A stretch of 47,500 nucleotides of DNA, taken from assembly GCA_016946835.1 (NCBI GenBank), contig JACVTC010000108.1:152501-200000 (forward strand), written 5' to 3'. A program made the position numbers and the translations under genes. Shown here in pieces: positions 1 to 13,520 of the stretch (position 1 is the stretch's first letter; each line of letters begins with the position of its first letter). The notes beneath the pieces were generated by a model that saw only the letters and a list, made by a program, of their open reading frames with translations, searched no databases and had not been told where the DNA came from. The DNA comes from Neocallimastix lanati (nom. inval.). Lineage: Eukaryota > Neocallimastigomycota > Neocallimastigomycetes > Neocallimastigales > Neocallimastigaceae.

Positions 1-33
<33 letters not shown>

Positions 34-114
34 ATTAATAATTATTATTAAAAAAGTTAATAAATTTATTTTTATATTTTTTAAATAATAATATATATAA
101 TTGTAATGTATAAT

Positions 115-154
<40 letters not shown>

Positions 155-193
155 TTGAATTTAATTTTTAATTTATATAAATATATATTTTAC
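1..193 (-). other. Partial intron of the PAK-like kinase
   Basis: Begins with a GT donor right after the EALE codons of the kinase domain (GT at 193-192). The rest is A/T tracts and (TA)n with no AG acceptor on the minus strand, so the intron and the last exon run off the left edge. Confidence 0.7.
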
Positions 194-1137
194 CTCTAAT
201 GCTTCTTCACTGGTAGGTCTTTCATCAGCCTCTACTTTTAGACAACTCTCAAGAAATTCTTTAAATTCTGGACTCTGTTGCTCTATATTTCGTACACTGG
301 GTGATCCATTCGTTGCTATAAGATAAAGCGCTCTTAATGGATTTTCATTTAAATAGGGTGGTTCTCCTTCAACCATTTCTATCACCATAATACCTAGGGA
401 CCATATATCAATCTTTGGACCATACAATTTTTTGGTAACCACTTCTGGTGCCATCCAATATGGCGTGCCAACCATCGTAGTTCGTTTTGAATTTTTTTCA
501 CTTAATTGAGCACAGAAACCAAAATCAGCTTTATTATCATTTATTTTTTTATTTTTATTTTTGTTTTTTTATTTTTTATTTTCATTTTTTTTTTTTTAAT
601 ATTATATATATATATAATGAAGTAATAAATAAATAATAAAAATAATTTATTAATATTTATATATTTCATCGAATATTTATATCTTTTTTCTTAGATTTAC
701 TGTAAATGTATTATAGAATAATATTATATATATATATATATATATGAGGATATAAACTTACTTAATTTAATATCACCTGTCATAGATAATAAAATATTAT
801 CACTTTTAATATCTCTATGAATAATATTCTTGGAATGAAGAAATACTAAACCTTGCAATACTTCTCTACAAACTACAGATATTTCATCTTCATTCATGAA
901 GTTATTAATTAAAACATCCGTTAAAGTACCACCACTCAAATATTCCATAATTACCTAAATTATATATATATATATAATTTATAATAATAACAATAATATA
1001 GGTATCAAATATATTAATATTTATTTTTGATATATTTAAAAAAAAAAAAAAAAAAAAAAATATTTTTTAAATAAAATAATAATTTTTTTTATATCTATCA
1101 AATTTTTTATTAAATGAGATTTCATATATTTTTATTT

Positions 1138-1173
<36 letters not shown>

Positions 1174-2315
1174 CATAATTTATCATTCCAGTAATAACCA
1201 TCAATAAAGTTAACAATATTCTTATGCCTATATTGTTTCATAACCTGTATTTCATTTAGTATAAGATTTTTCTTCAATTGTTTTTCTAAATCCATTTGTT
1301 TTATTGCAATAAATTCATCTAAATTACCACCTACTTTATTTCCAATATATACTGTAGCTGAAGCACTATTATATATATATATATTAAATTAAAAAAAAAA
1401 ATTAAAAATTAAATAAAATGTTAGAAAATTAGAATATTAAAAATAATAGTAAAAAAAAAAAAAAAAAAATTATAAGAGATAATAATATATAATGTAATGA
1501 TATAAAAATTAATTATGTTCATTTATTATAATATATATAATAAGTATTATAATATAATAATTAATTAATTTTTTTAAATATTAAATAAAATTTATAAAAA
1601 TTATTCAATTTTTTTATTTTTTTATTTTTTATTTTTTTTTTTTTTTTTATTATATTTTATTTTATTTTATTTTAATATATTATTATTATTACCCTTGACC
1701 AATTTTTTCAAGATTAATGAACAGTTTTTCAGGATTAGTCTCATGACATATTTCTTTTAATTTTTTAATAAAATCTTGCGATTCATCATCCCCTTTTCTT
1801 TGTCGCATTTGCGGATATTCACCTAGTTTTGTTCCTTTTCCAGTTCCTGCAGAACTTCGTGATCCTAATGAAGCATGTGGTGTTAATGTCGTTTTTGTTG
1901 GATTCATTGATGTTGTAGTTTTTGGGTTCGTTGATGTCTCCGAACTAATTACGGGAGTAGTGACTGGTGTTACCTTAGATTGATGATTGCTATCTTTCAT
2001 TTCGATGTCAACGATTTTTGAATTATTATTATTTGAACATGGTAAAAGTAGAGTAGATGCTTCATTGTTATAATCTAAGGTAGGTAAAATAGTACTTTGA
2101 GTTTTTTTGTTATCTACATTGACATTTATTTTTTTATTTGGTGTAGATGGTGTAGATGATATGTTTGGTGAAGATGGAAGAGATGGTTTTTGAGTAGTTG
2201 GTTGTGATATTACTATATTGGAATCATCTACATTAGCATTGGTATTATTAATATTAAGATGACTAGTCTGATCTTCTTTTGTATCTATTATTATATCTAT
2301 TGGATTATTATTATA

Positions 2316-2378
<63 letters not shown>

Positions 2379-3762
2379 GTTGTTGTTGTTGTTGTTGTTG
2401 TTATAATCACTATTATTAGTATTATTATCATTAGTAGTATTATTATCATTAGTAGTATTATTGTCAATATAATTATTATCAATGTTATTATTATTATTAT
2501 TTATATTGGTATTATTACTATCAATGTCAATTTTATCATTTATATTAGTATTACCATTATCAATGTCATTTTTATTATTTATATTAGTATTATTACCATC
2601 AATGTCGTTTTTATTATTTATATTGGTATTATTATCAATATCACTTTTATTATTTATAGTGGTATTATTATTATCAATATCATTTTTATTATTTATATTG
2701 GTATTATTATTATCAATATCATTTTTATTATTTATATTGGTATTATTATTATCAATATCATTTTTATTATTTATATTGGTATTATTATTATCAATATCAT
2801 TTTTATTATTTATATTGGTATTATTATTATCAATATCATTTTTATTATTTATATTGGTATTATTATTATCAATATCATTTTTATTATTTAAATTGGTATT
2901 ATTATTATCAATATCACTTTTATTATTTATATTTGTATTATTATTATTGTTGTTATTATTATTATTGTTATTATTGGTATCATTATTATTTGTATCAATA
3001 TTTTTATTATTGTTATTTTCATTTGAATCTGAGGAATCTTTATTGAAAATAGGTGTATCTACATTTAAGGAAAGATCTAATTCATCATCATCAAATTTAA
3101 TCATTTGATTAATTGTTTCAGATAAATTAAAATTGGAACCTAAATCTACTGTTAAATCAAAACTTTTATCATAAAATGTTTCGTATTCTTTTTTAGGAGG
3201 AGGAGAAGATGTTCCATTAGATTTGATATTCTCATCTTTATTTTTATTTTCTTTAATATCATTATTTTCTTCTTTTGATTTACTAAATTTTCTACTATTC
3301 CTATGTTCTAAACTAAAAATACTACTGTGACCACTCTGACAAGAAGAACGTTTATCTATTGAATTTTTCTTTCCAGACTTCTTACTATGCTTATCTACTT
3401 GAGCATTTTTAAATTTATCCCATATTTCTTCATTTCTATCCAATTTCGTTGAATCATTATAAAAATTAATAACTTTTATTACTTCATCGGGATGGGCTTC
3501 TTGATCTTGTTTAGATATACCTGCTTGTGAAAGCATCACTTGCCATTCTCTTGGTAAACCCTTATAAATTCAATAATAACAAATTAATAATAATTCATGA
3601 TAATTAATAATAATTCATGATAATTAATAATAATTCATGATAATTAATAATAATTCATGATAATTAATAATAATTCATGATAATTAATAATAATTCATGA
3701 TAATTAATAATAATTCATGATAATTAATAATAATTCATGATAATTAATAATAATTCATAAAA

Positions 3763-3839
<77 letters not shown>

Positions 3840-4247
3840 TTAAAAATATTTATAATCCAAAAACTAGTATCAATTTTTTTTCTCTCTCTCTCTCTCATTC
3901 TTCTATTCAAATAATTAAATAATTTATATATATATGAAATATTTATTTATTTATTTATAAACATACTGAAAAAATACCAGTTTTACTATCATAACCCACA
4001 TGTACTACATGTAAAGCATTGTATGGAATAGAAATATCTCTTTTTTTATTACTAGATTTTTTATCATTTTTTTTATCTGATCCTTTTTTTTCGTGGGATG
4101 ACGTTGAGTTAAAAGATGGTGAAAATATTTCTGAGTAATTTTATTTATTGTATTGATATTATTATTAATATTATTATTATTATAATTATTATTATTATTA
4201 TTAGTTGTAGTAGTAGTAGTAGTAGTAATATTAATTTTCATTCAAGA

Positions 4248-4285
<38 letters not shown>

Positions 4286-4836
4286 GAATAAAATAGAAAT
4301 AAAAATAAAAATAAATAAGATATAAAAAAATTAAATAAAATATTATAATATGGAATATTGAATTTATTTTAAATATGTATATATATTTATATATATAAAT
4401 TATAAATATATATTATACCAGAAAAGGAATTTTTAAGACTTGCAAAAGCAACTTTAAATGAATTTTTATTCTTTTTTTCAACATTTTGTGGTGAAATTGC
4501 TGTCAGCGAATTTCTTTCGGGTATTCTTGGAGTTTTACTTTTTGATGACTCATAAGCACTGGTAGCACTAAATGATTCCGGTCTCTTTCTCTCCTTTATA
4601 TTTTCTATGAAATCTCTTTCTTCCATTTTATCTTCTACTATTTCTCTTTTTTCTCCAATTAAAATTGACGATGAAGTGGGTAATGTTTTCTCAACATTGT
4701 TTCCTTTATTTTCACTATTTTCATTATTTTCACTATTTTCACTATTTTCATTATTTTCACTATTCTCACTATTCTCACTATTCTCATTATTTTGACTATC
4801 TAAAAATTGGTTTGGAGGAGATGTATTATCACTCAT
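194..4836 (-). CDS. PAK/STE20-family serine/threonine kinase (3' end outside window)
   Basis: Minus-strand gene with six exons that join in phase: 4419-4836, 3967-4130, 1693-3560, 1173-1365, 762-954 and 194-528 (1057 codons so far). After the last exon a GT donor opens an intron with no AG acceptor before the window edge, so the final kinase exon is missing here. A CRIB motif ([16 protein letters not shown], about residues 172-187) is followed by GLPREW, as in p21-binding domains. A long Asn-rich linker comes next, then the kinase: glycine loop GQGASATV (815-822), ATP lysine K839 in AIKQM, catalytic HRDIKSDN (D929), DFG (947-949) and the STE20 activation signature [13 protein letters not shown]. 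The family acts downstream of Rac/Cdc42 in polarity and MAPK signalling. No PH domain is seen, which fits STE20/PAK1 better than CLA4. The start is the first Met of an acidic, NSE-repeat N-terminus. Confidence 0.9.
2336..2945 (-). repeat. Coding poly-Asn tract and 39-bp tandem repeat inside the kinase gene
   Basis: Within the large third exon, an AAT-codon run (about 2336-2377) and an ACAAC run sit beside roughly eleven copies of a 39-bp unit encoding [13 protein letters not shown], with a few substitutions (S, L, G and D variants) and one copy short by a codon. The frame stays open throughout, so this is a translated low-complexity linker between the CRIB domain and the kinase domain. Open frames on the opposite strand here are mirror images of the repeat. 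Confidence 0.9.
3581..3760. repeat. Nine-copy 20-bp tandem repeat in a kinase intron
   Basis: Nine units in exact 20-bp register (TAATTAATAATAATTCATGA; the first and last copies vary) lie in the intron between the CRIB exon and the next exon. An (AAT)n tract follows to about 3840. Together they fill most of the 406-nt intron. Confidence 0.9.
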
Positions 4837-6837
4837 TTGTTATAGCAACAGATAGAATAATTTTTTTTTTTATTTTTTTTTTTCAATTATTAAATATAAA
4901 TATCTATTTTAATGAATAGTAATATAGAATAGATTCTAAATGAATAAATAAAACGAAAAAAAGAAAAAAAAAAAATGCAATAAATTTTATATATAGAATT
5001 GTGGATATAATATATATTTGTTTTATAGTTTTTTCGTTTTATTATATTTTGCTTTATTTTTTAAATTAGTTTTTTTTTTTTTTATTTTTTCTTTCTTTCT
5101 TTCTTTTCTACTATAATACTTTTTATTCATATAAATATTTTATATTTTATATATACCCAATAATAGGTTCAAAAAAAAGTTAAGGAATAAAACTCAAAAA
5201 AAAAAAATTTATATATATAATAAAATAAAATAAAATAAAAAATAAAAAATAAAAAAATATGATAGAAGATAAAAATTTTATATATATTAATAATATTAAT
5301 ATATATATAAATGAATAGATGACTATAAAAAGTTATATATTGAGTTTATAGAAATTCTATGTTTTTTTTTTTTTTTTTTTTAAATTTTTATTTGCATTTC
5401 TTTTTCAAAATATTTCCTTTATAGATAAAGGTATATTTTCATTAGAAATCCGAATAAAAATTATAGTTTCTTTAAATATATATATTGTATTCAAATTATT
5501 TAATATATATAATATGTGTATATTTGTTTAAAAAGATAAATACATATTTTTATAAATATTATTGAAATGAATGTTATATAAATAATATGTGAAATGCTAT
5601 AGTTGGGTTAAAACTTTAAGATATGTATCATAAAGTTATAATTTAAAGCCATTTATAAATATATATATTTTGTATTTTTGTTTGTTTTAAAAATTATTAT
5701 ATTTTATAATTTATACATAGCGTATTAAACAACTATATTATTTAATAATATTATTAAGTTGCTTTTAACTCTTCTTATAAAAGAATGAAATTTCAGTTTT
5801 AAATATTTAATTTTTTGAATTTTTTTTTTTTTTTATAAAAAGGTTAAAGGTAAATTAATTGAACTAAATAATTTTTTTTATATAATATTTAATTGAATTT
5901 ATTACTATGTAGAATGAAAAAAAAAATTAAAAGTAATTTATATATTTTTGATATATATTTTCAACTAGTATTTATTATTAGAACTTTTTTTTTTACCTTT
6001 TCATAAAAAGTTCACTTCTTTTCAAAAAATAATGATATATTAAATTTTATTTTATTTTATTTTTTATTTTTTATTTTTATTTATATCTATAATAAGATTA
6101 TTATAGTTTTCAATAAATAATAAAATTTATAATATATTAAAAGTATATTATAATATAAATTATTTATATTATTGTAATAAAATGTAAAATCTATATATAA
6201 TTTTAAAAATTATCTATATATAAAAAAATTTAAGATAAAATTATTTGGTAAAAATAAAAATTATTTAATGTATACATTTCTAAGTTTGTTTACATATATA
6301 TATATATTTTTTTTTTTTTTTTAAATATTCTTTATAATATTTCACCCTTTGTGTAATGCTAAATAAAGACATTAATGAGATCAAGTTTACAAGAATATAT
6401 TTAAATTTCAATAAATTCTTAAAATAAATTCAAAAAATAAATTCATATAAATATATAGATAAAAACTTATACAAATAATAAAGAAAAATAAAATAATATG
6501 GATAATACATATTTTGAAAAGATCATTTTCATCTTTTTTTTTTTTTTACCTTTTGTGAGAAGGTTACTTAAATTTTATCTTTTATAATTTTATTTTTTAC
6601 AGAGTTTTTTTTTTTAAATTCAATCTTTTATAATTTTTTATTTTTATATTTTTTCCTTTTTAATTTGTGTAATAAAGAATACTGCTAGATCTAATTATTT
6701 TTAAATAAATTTTATTATCAAATACATAATAAACAAAAATGTAATTATACTTTATTTTTTTTTTTTTTTTTTTTTTTAATTAAATTTAATTTTTGAAAGT
6801 TTTTCAATATCAATTTTTACTAATTTAGGTTTTTCTT

Positions 6838-6876
<39 letters not shown>

Positions 6877-8331
6877 TATATTCCCTTTTAAAATAAAATG
6901 AAATTAAATAAAAAATAGAATAAAATAATCTTTAGAATTCAAAATTTAAAACATAAAAACCTTCATATTTTAAATAATGATAATACTCTAAAAAAATATG
7001 TATAATATAGATTTTAATATATATAAATTTTATTAGATATAAATTATCTGATTTATATTTATGTAGTATACATAAATTTAGTCTTTATTGATGAGCGAGT
7101 AATCATAATATCACTTCAAAAAATTTATTATTATTAAATTTAGTTTTAAAATTAAATTTTTTCAAAAAATGCATTATTATTAAAATTAATTATAAAATAA
7201 AACTTTTTAATATCAGAAGAATTCATAGAAATCGAGCAAGTTTTTCTTCTAATAATGTTTAAATATCACAATTAATTGGAAAAATATATAATAAAATTTT
7301 AAACATAAAATAAATAATTATATATATATATATATTTTTTTTCTTTTTTTTTTGAACTTAAATAAAATTTTAAATATACAAATTCTCAAGAAAATTAATT
7401 CTTCATTAAATGAATTGCTTATTATTAAATTTTATATAAAATATATATTGTAAGAACAAACTTTAAAAATTTAAATTATTTAAATTCAAAATTATAATTA
7501 AAATTTATATATATATTAATATATAAAAATAAGATAATATAAAATATATTATAATATAATATGCAAAGGAGAGATTCAGATATGCGGATAAAATAAAAAA
7601 AAAAAAAAAAAAAAAAAAAGTGGATGATTATATTTAAATTTTTTAATAAAAAAATGATTTATATATAAATATTTATATTAAAATTTATATTAAATATATA
7701 TATTATTTCTTTATTTTTAAACAAATTAATAATTTATACCTTTTATTTATTTAAAATAGTTAAATAGTTAATACCTAATTTTTAATATTCTTTATCATTT
7801 TTATTACTTATTACGCATAATTTAATTTTTTATAGGTTTCAGTTTATTTTATAATCTCAATAATTATATATTTAACAAAAAGCATATCTTTTTTTTTTAC
7901 AATTAATAATATAACAAGTAATTTTGGCTCTCAATAAATCAAATAAAAAACTATTATTTAAAATAAAAAAGAATAAGAATAAGGACAAGGATATTATAAA
8001 TTATGTGTTAAATTATTAAGAAATATATATTAATGATTTTTTTAGTTATTATGATATTTAAATATTATTTAAAAAACAAATTAGCATTATTGAAATAATA
8101 TATTAATATGCATCGTTCATTTATATATATAATTAAAAACTTTATTAAGAAATTCGGAGAAGTAATATAAAATTATATGTAATTCGTTTCTTTATAGCGA
8201 AACATAAGCTTTTAAAGAACTTTCATAAAAAAAAATTAATTTCATATATTTATTGATTATATATATATTTTCATTTTATTTAAAATTTCATTGTCATATT
8301 GTATTAAAGGAATATAAAAAAATTAATATAT

Positions 8332-8409
<78 letters not shown>

Positions 8410-10792
8410 ATAACACATAATTATTTTTATGAAAATTTGAATATTATTATAGTATAAATTAATAATAATTTTCTTTTTTTCTAGTTTTTTGTAATAGCTT
8501 TATTTATATTTTTGTATTTTATCGTTTTTTTATTTTTTTTTTTTTTTGTTTTTATAGTATTTTATTTTTATAAAAACATCGTTTTGTTTATTATCATTTT
8601 AATATGGTTTATAGAACTTTATTTATATTTTTTTTTTATTTTAAAAGAAAAAAATTATATATTTTAAAATTTTTCAGTATGGTCTATATACTTAGTATAA
8701 ATATGAGGTTATTGGTAGACTATTACCCAAGAAGATCATTGAGTAGTAAATAGATATTTTTATTGTTAATTTCAGTTTCCGGGTACCATTTTGAAAAAAA
8801 ATTGTTTTTTATGATAATTCCCATTATCTAATATTATATAAATTCTATATCAATATACTATTTAAATAGCAATTTTGTTAACAGTAAAGCATTTTTATAA
8901 AGAAACAACATTATATAATAAAAGAGGGTTTATATTTAAAAAAGGGAAATGTGAATCATACATTAAGTTTAATTAATAACTGAAGTGTTGCATTTCGACA
9001 TAATTTATGTTTGATCATTTATTTATGTATCACAATGTGGCTTGTAAAATAAATGAATAGGATAGGATTAAATTTATTTTTTTTTTTAATTTTATTAACA
9101 TTTATAGTAAAAAAAATAAATAAAATAAAAAATAAAATAAAATGAAAATAAATAAAAATAAAATAAATTTTTTAACAGAAAACTTAAGAATTTTATTTTA
9201 TTTTTATTAACAAAAAACTTATTTATACTTTTATTTATTATTTTTTTAGCTTTTATATTACTTTTTTAATGCTAAAATACAATAAATAAAAATATGTGTT
9301 GAAATATGTGGCATATTACATTGTATAGATATTTATGTTGATTATACATATATTATGTCAAAATGTATCACATCACATTCATTAATAACTAAAAATATGT
9401 AAATTTTGTAATTTATACACGTGTCATAAATACAATAAATTAATAATATATCATTAAAAAATTTATTATATTTAAACTATCATTTTATATATTATTATTT
9501 TATTTTATATATAAAAAAATATCATTTTATTTTCTATATCTATATATGTAAATCATGTGAAATTAGTAATTTTATAATATATCACGTGTAATGAAGTGTC
9601 CGTTATAACCCATTTCACAATATTAAAAAAACAATAAATTAATAAAAAACTAATAAATTTATATTAAAGATTATGTGGTGAATTTGAACCTTAATAATTA
9701 TCATTTAATTTATTTATAAGAATAAATGTTCAAATTCAATATACTTATAAATATAAATTAAAAATATATTTATTATAGTTAATTCATGTTGTACTTTTAT
9801 TCCATATAAAATTACTCAGTTAGGTTATGTAAAGATATCATGTGATACTCTACCACTAAATTTCATTTACATAAAATTTAAAAATATAAGTGTTAAAGTT
9901 CCTTAATAAAATAATTAAAATAATTATATAATAAAAATATAATATAAAAATATAAAAAAATGATATAATTAATTGAAGTAATAATATTAAATATAAAATA
10001 TTATTAAACATTAATAATTATAAAAATAGTAATTTAATTTGTACAATATATAATTAAATATTATTCATTTAAAATTTATAATATACTAAATTATTTTATT
10101 TTATTTTAATCTATATATATATGAATAATCCTAATTTTAATTTTATATGTAAAGGAATTAACGAATAATAAATTAGTAATATGAATAATAAATATGAATA
10201 ATAGATATGAACAATAAATAATTGAATAATAAATAAATAATAAATAATAAATTATGAATAATAAATTATTAATAATGAATAATAAATAATAAAATAAATA
10301 AATAAATAATAAATAAATAAATAATAAATAATAAATAATAAATTATGAATAATAAATTATTAATAATGAATAATAAATAATAAAATAAAAAATTATGAAT
10401 AAATAATAATAAATAATAAATAATCATTAATCATGATGATATTATTAAAAAAAATTCTTATAATTTAAACTTTATTATAAAAAGAGAAAAAAAATTTTAT
10501 TTTTTTCTCTTTTTATAATAAAGTTAATATTTTATTGTATTAATATTTATTATATTTATATATTTTTTTAATCAAATAATCGAGATTAGGATGAAATAAT
10601 ATTTTATTATTTATTGTATAAAAATAAATATTATTTAATTTAGAATTATATTTAAAGTAATCAGGAATTATCTTAAATATACAGTATAATTATTATTATT
10701 TTTCTCATAAGAAAAAAAAATCATAAATTAAATTTAAAAATTTACAATCTCGAATTCTCATAATAAATATTTTTTATTTTTTTTTCAAAAAA

Positions 10793-10831
<39 letters not shown>

Positions 10832-10956
10832 TCAAATACGTGAAATTAAATAGTAAATTTTGCAATTAAATAAAGAAAAACTGTTATATATAAAAAAAAA
10901 AATAATAATAAAAAAGTATAATCATCATTTCAATTGAATTTTATTGTACATAAAAA
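4837..10956. other. 6.1-kb AT-rich intergenic region between divergent genes
   Basis: No open frame with coding character was found on either strand. It holds long A and T runs, (TA)n, a (CA)n microsatellite followed by a long A run near 8338-8408, and AATAAAT-type repeats near 10190-10430. A short block at 8987-9053 resembles the repeat family at 31.1 kb. The promoters of the kinase gene (minus) and the dockerin gene (plus) must lie here, but no motif can be assigned with confidence. Confidence 0.6.
8338..8408. repeat. (CA)n microsatellite followed by poly-A
   Basis: A run of about fifteen CA dinucleotides passes directly into a homopolymer of about forty A. No gene is nearby. Confidence 0.9.
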
Positions 10957-12687
10957 ATGGATTTCATGAATAAAAATTTATTTTTATTATTAATTGGGTT
11001 ATTTGGCTTATTATCAGTTCAAGCCTCAAAACCTGGTTTTGAAATTAAAATTGGTAAATCATGGGAAACAGATAACGTTTCATACGTTCAATATGACGGT
11101 GAAATTAATAATGCCAGTAAATTGAAGATTAATAATTGGTATATTGAAATTCCATATAATAAAGGTAAAAATAAGTTACATGGTAATTGGGGTTGTGAAA
11201 TTGAGGAACAAGCTGATAAAATAATTCTTACTGGTGGAGACGTTAATGGTGTTATTAAAGTTTCTACTGTTGCAACATTTGGTTTCATTGTTTCTGATCC
11301 TGATAAAGAATTTAATATTGAAAAAGCTGTATTATACACTAAAAACAAGGAAATTCCAGTTCATTCAAAACCTGAAGATTCTGAAGATGAAATGGATATG
11401 AACGTTGATTTACCTTTCGAAGACAATCGTTACTTCCCAGAATCTATGGATATTAAAAAATTAAAGGATGCTGCCACCGCCATGAGTGTTTCTGAAGTCA
11501 AGGAAGTTATTTTCAAGGAATTAGTTGAACACTGGGATGTTATTAAAGCTTATTTAAAAAATGATAATATGTTAAAAGTTTTTGCTCTTTTCTTAGGTTG
11601 GGCTACCCGTGAATCCACCTTAAATGCTGGTGTTGAAACCGCTTTTGAAGATGGTTTTGGTGTTAACTCTGCTCACGCCTATGGTCCATTCCAAACTGCT
11701 GTTACCGCTTTCTACGGTTGTGACCCTTCATTCGATTTAGAAGATGATGTTAAAGAAATATATTGGTACACCTTAAATGAAAAGAATTTCTGTGATCCAT
11801 ACATTTCTACCCATATGGGTATTCGTAAGCTTATTCACTTTGTTATAGAAGCTGAGAATTTTGGTGTAACAGGTCTTGATGTGGTAAGAAGTGCCTTGAA
11901 GGGTTTCAACAGTGGTCATGCTACTCCAATGCAAGAAAATGAAACTTTCCATGGCTATTGTGATGAAATTGGTAGTTTAGGTCATTGGTACTACGAAACT
12001 GGACATTATGAAGATGATGAATATACCTGGACTGGTGATTCTAGATGTGATCGTAATGATCCATGGGGATGGTGGGAAAATGATGATCCACTTCCTAAAG
12101 TCGAAATTCCTGTTCACGTTCGTAATCCTGAAGACGGTACTGAAACTATATATACTGTGGATAACTACCCAAAAGCAGAAACTTCTTCTACTCCCGCCAA
12201 AACAACCACTACTACTTCCAAGACTAAACCAACCTCCTCAAATAATGAAAAATGTTGGGCTAAAGATTTAGGCTTCTCCTGTTGTCAAGGCTGTGAAGTT
12301 ACCTATACAGATAATGATGGTGATTGGGGTCTCGAAAATGGCGATTGGTGTGGTATTATTGAACAAAATTGTAAACAATCAAATTCCGATAAAACTAAAT
12401 GTTTCACTGAAGAAAAGGGAATGGACTTCCCTTGTTGTCAAGGTTGTGAAGTTTACTACACTGATGATGATGGTGAATGGGGATTCGAAAATAATCAATG
12501 GTGTGGTATTAATAGTGAAACTTGTAGTAGTAGTAATGCAGTTACTCCTACCTCAAGATGCTTTACTGAAGAAAAGGGATTAGGCTTCCCTTGTTGTCAA
12601 GAATGTACGGTAGTCACCAGTGATGATGATGGTGATTGGGGTGTTGAAAACAACGAATGGTGTGGTATCCCTAACAGTTGTTATTAA
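10957..12687 (+). CDS. Secreted dockerin protein: CBM2-like + lysozyme/transglycosylase-like domain + three dockerins
   Basis: Intronless, 576 residues. A hydrophobic signal peptide (residues 1-23, ...GLLSVQA) starts at the only plausible Met cluster. Residues 26-115 resemble a CBM2 beta-sandwich, with Trp at 36, 61 and 78 and a late TFGF strand. Residues 165-375 carry three motifs of the lysozyme-like/SLT fold in order: ATRES with candidate catalytic E219, AYGPFQ (241-246, the usual GLMQ position) and GFNSG (316-320, the usual AYNxG position). A Ser/Thr linker (407-429) leads to three tandem fungal dockerins (about 432-472, 481-523, 534-576), each with CC, DxDGxWG and WCGI. Dockerins attach fungal enzymes to the extracellular cellulosome. 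A role in cleaving peptidoglycan or chitin-type glycans is inferred from the fold motifs; a GH19 chitinase-like relation is an alternative. Fewer A/T-ending codons than the neighbours and no introns suggest, but do not prove, horizontal origin. Confidence 0.93.
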   Translation: MDFMNKNLFLLLIGLFGLLSVQASKPGFEIKIGKSWETDNVSYVQYDGEINNASKLKINNWYIEIPYNKGKNKLHGNWGCEIEEQADKIILTGGDVNGVIKVSTVATFGFIVSDPDKEFNIEKAVLYTKNKEIPVHSKPEDSEDEMDMNVDLPFEDNRYFPESMDIKKLKDAATAMSVSEVKEVIFKELVEHWDVIKAYLKNDNMLKVFALFLGWATRESTLNAGVETAFEDGFGVNSAHAYGPFQTAVTAFYGCDPSFDLEDDVKEIYWYTLNEKNFCDPYISTHMGIRKLIHFVIEAENFGVTGLDVVRSALKGFNSGHATPMQENETFHGYCDEIGSLGHWYYETGHYEDDEYTWTGDSRCDRNDPWGWWENDDPLPKVEIPVHVRNPEDGTETIYTVDNYPKAETSSTPAKTTTTTSKTKPTSSNNEKCWAKDLGFSCCQGCEVTYTDNDGDWGLENGDWCGIIEQNCKQSNSDKTKCFTEEKGMDFPCCQGCEVYYTDDDGEWGFENNQWCGINSETCSSSNAVTPTSRCFTEEKGLGFPCCQECTVVTSDDDGDWGVENNEWCGIPNSCY

Positions 12688-13138
12688 AAACAAAAAAAAA
12701 AAAAAAATTTAAATAAAATGAAATAAAAAAATAAAAAGAGAAAAAAAATAAAATCAAATTAAATCAAATCGTCTGTTTTTTTTTTTTTTTTACTAATATG
12801 TTTATTTGTTAAAAAAATTTTTTTATAAAGAAAAAAAATTATAACTAATAAAAAAAAATAAATAAATACAAATTAAAAAAAAAAAGTAAAAAAAAAAAAT
12901 TATTAATAATTTTAATAACTGTAATGATAATGATAATGACAGTAATGGTAATAATGTAGTAGTATTAATATTTATATTTATAATAATTTAGTAGTAATAT
13001 AGTATTATTTAAAAGATATTTTATAAATTCTATGTACATACCTTTCTTTTTTCTATAAAAAAAAAATACATTAATTATTTGTATATATAGTATTATCAAA
13101 GTCAATTAGTTCAACTATTAGTAGTCAAAAAATAAAAA

Positions 13139-13183
<45 letters not shown>

Positions 13184-13190
13184 AAAAAAA

Positions 13191-13303
13191 AGTTAATTAG
13201 TATTGATGTCTTTTTTTTTTTAGGAAATTTTATGAATATATAATGATGGAGGAAAGTGTATAGTTGTAGAATTTGAAAGGATTGAATATGTATAATAGAT
13301 TTT

Positions 13304-13354
<51 letters not shown>

Positions 13355-13520
13355 AGTTATTTAAAAAATAAAAATAGATATGTTAAAAAAAAGTTAATAG
13401 TATTGATGTTTTATTTTATTTTATTTTTTTTTTAGGGAATTTTATATATATATATAATAATAGAGAAAAATATATAGTAATAGAAATTGAAGGATTAAAT
13501 ATGTATAATAGATTTTATTT
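13191..13520. repeat. Diverged direct duplication of about 120 bp
   Basis: Two blocks, 13191-13310 and 13392-13520, share the order AGTTAAT...TATTGATGT, a T tract, TTTAGG(G)AATTTTAT, a GA-rich stretch, GAA(A)GGATT(G)AATATGTATAATAGATTTTATTT and then an A run. They differ by many small changes. Confidence 0.75.

Noticed and set aside
2259-3108. Long plus-strand open frames rich in Ile/Leu opposite the kinase gene
   Set aside because: They are the complement of the Asn-rich 39-bp repeat. The minus strand has the CRIB and kinase domains in phase across exons, and the plus frames have no family features.
12008-12583. Frames overlapping the dockerin gene in another phase
   Set aside because: Shadows of the dockerin coding sequence; the main frame has the repeated CC, DxDGxWG and WCGI motifs.
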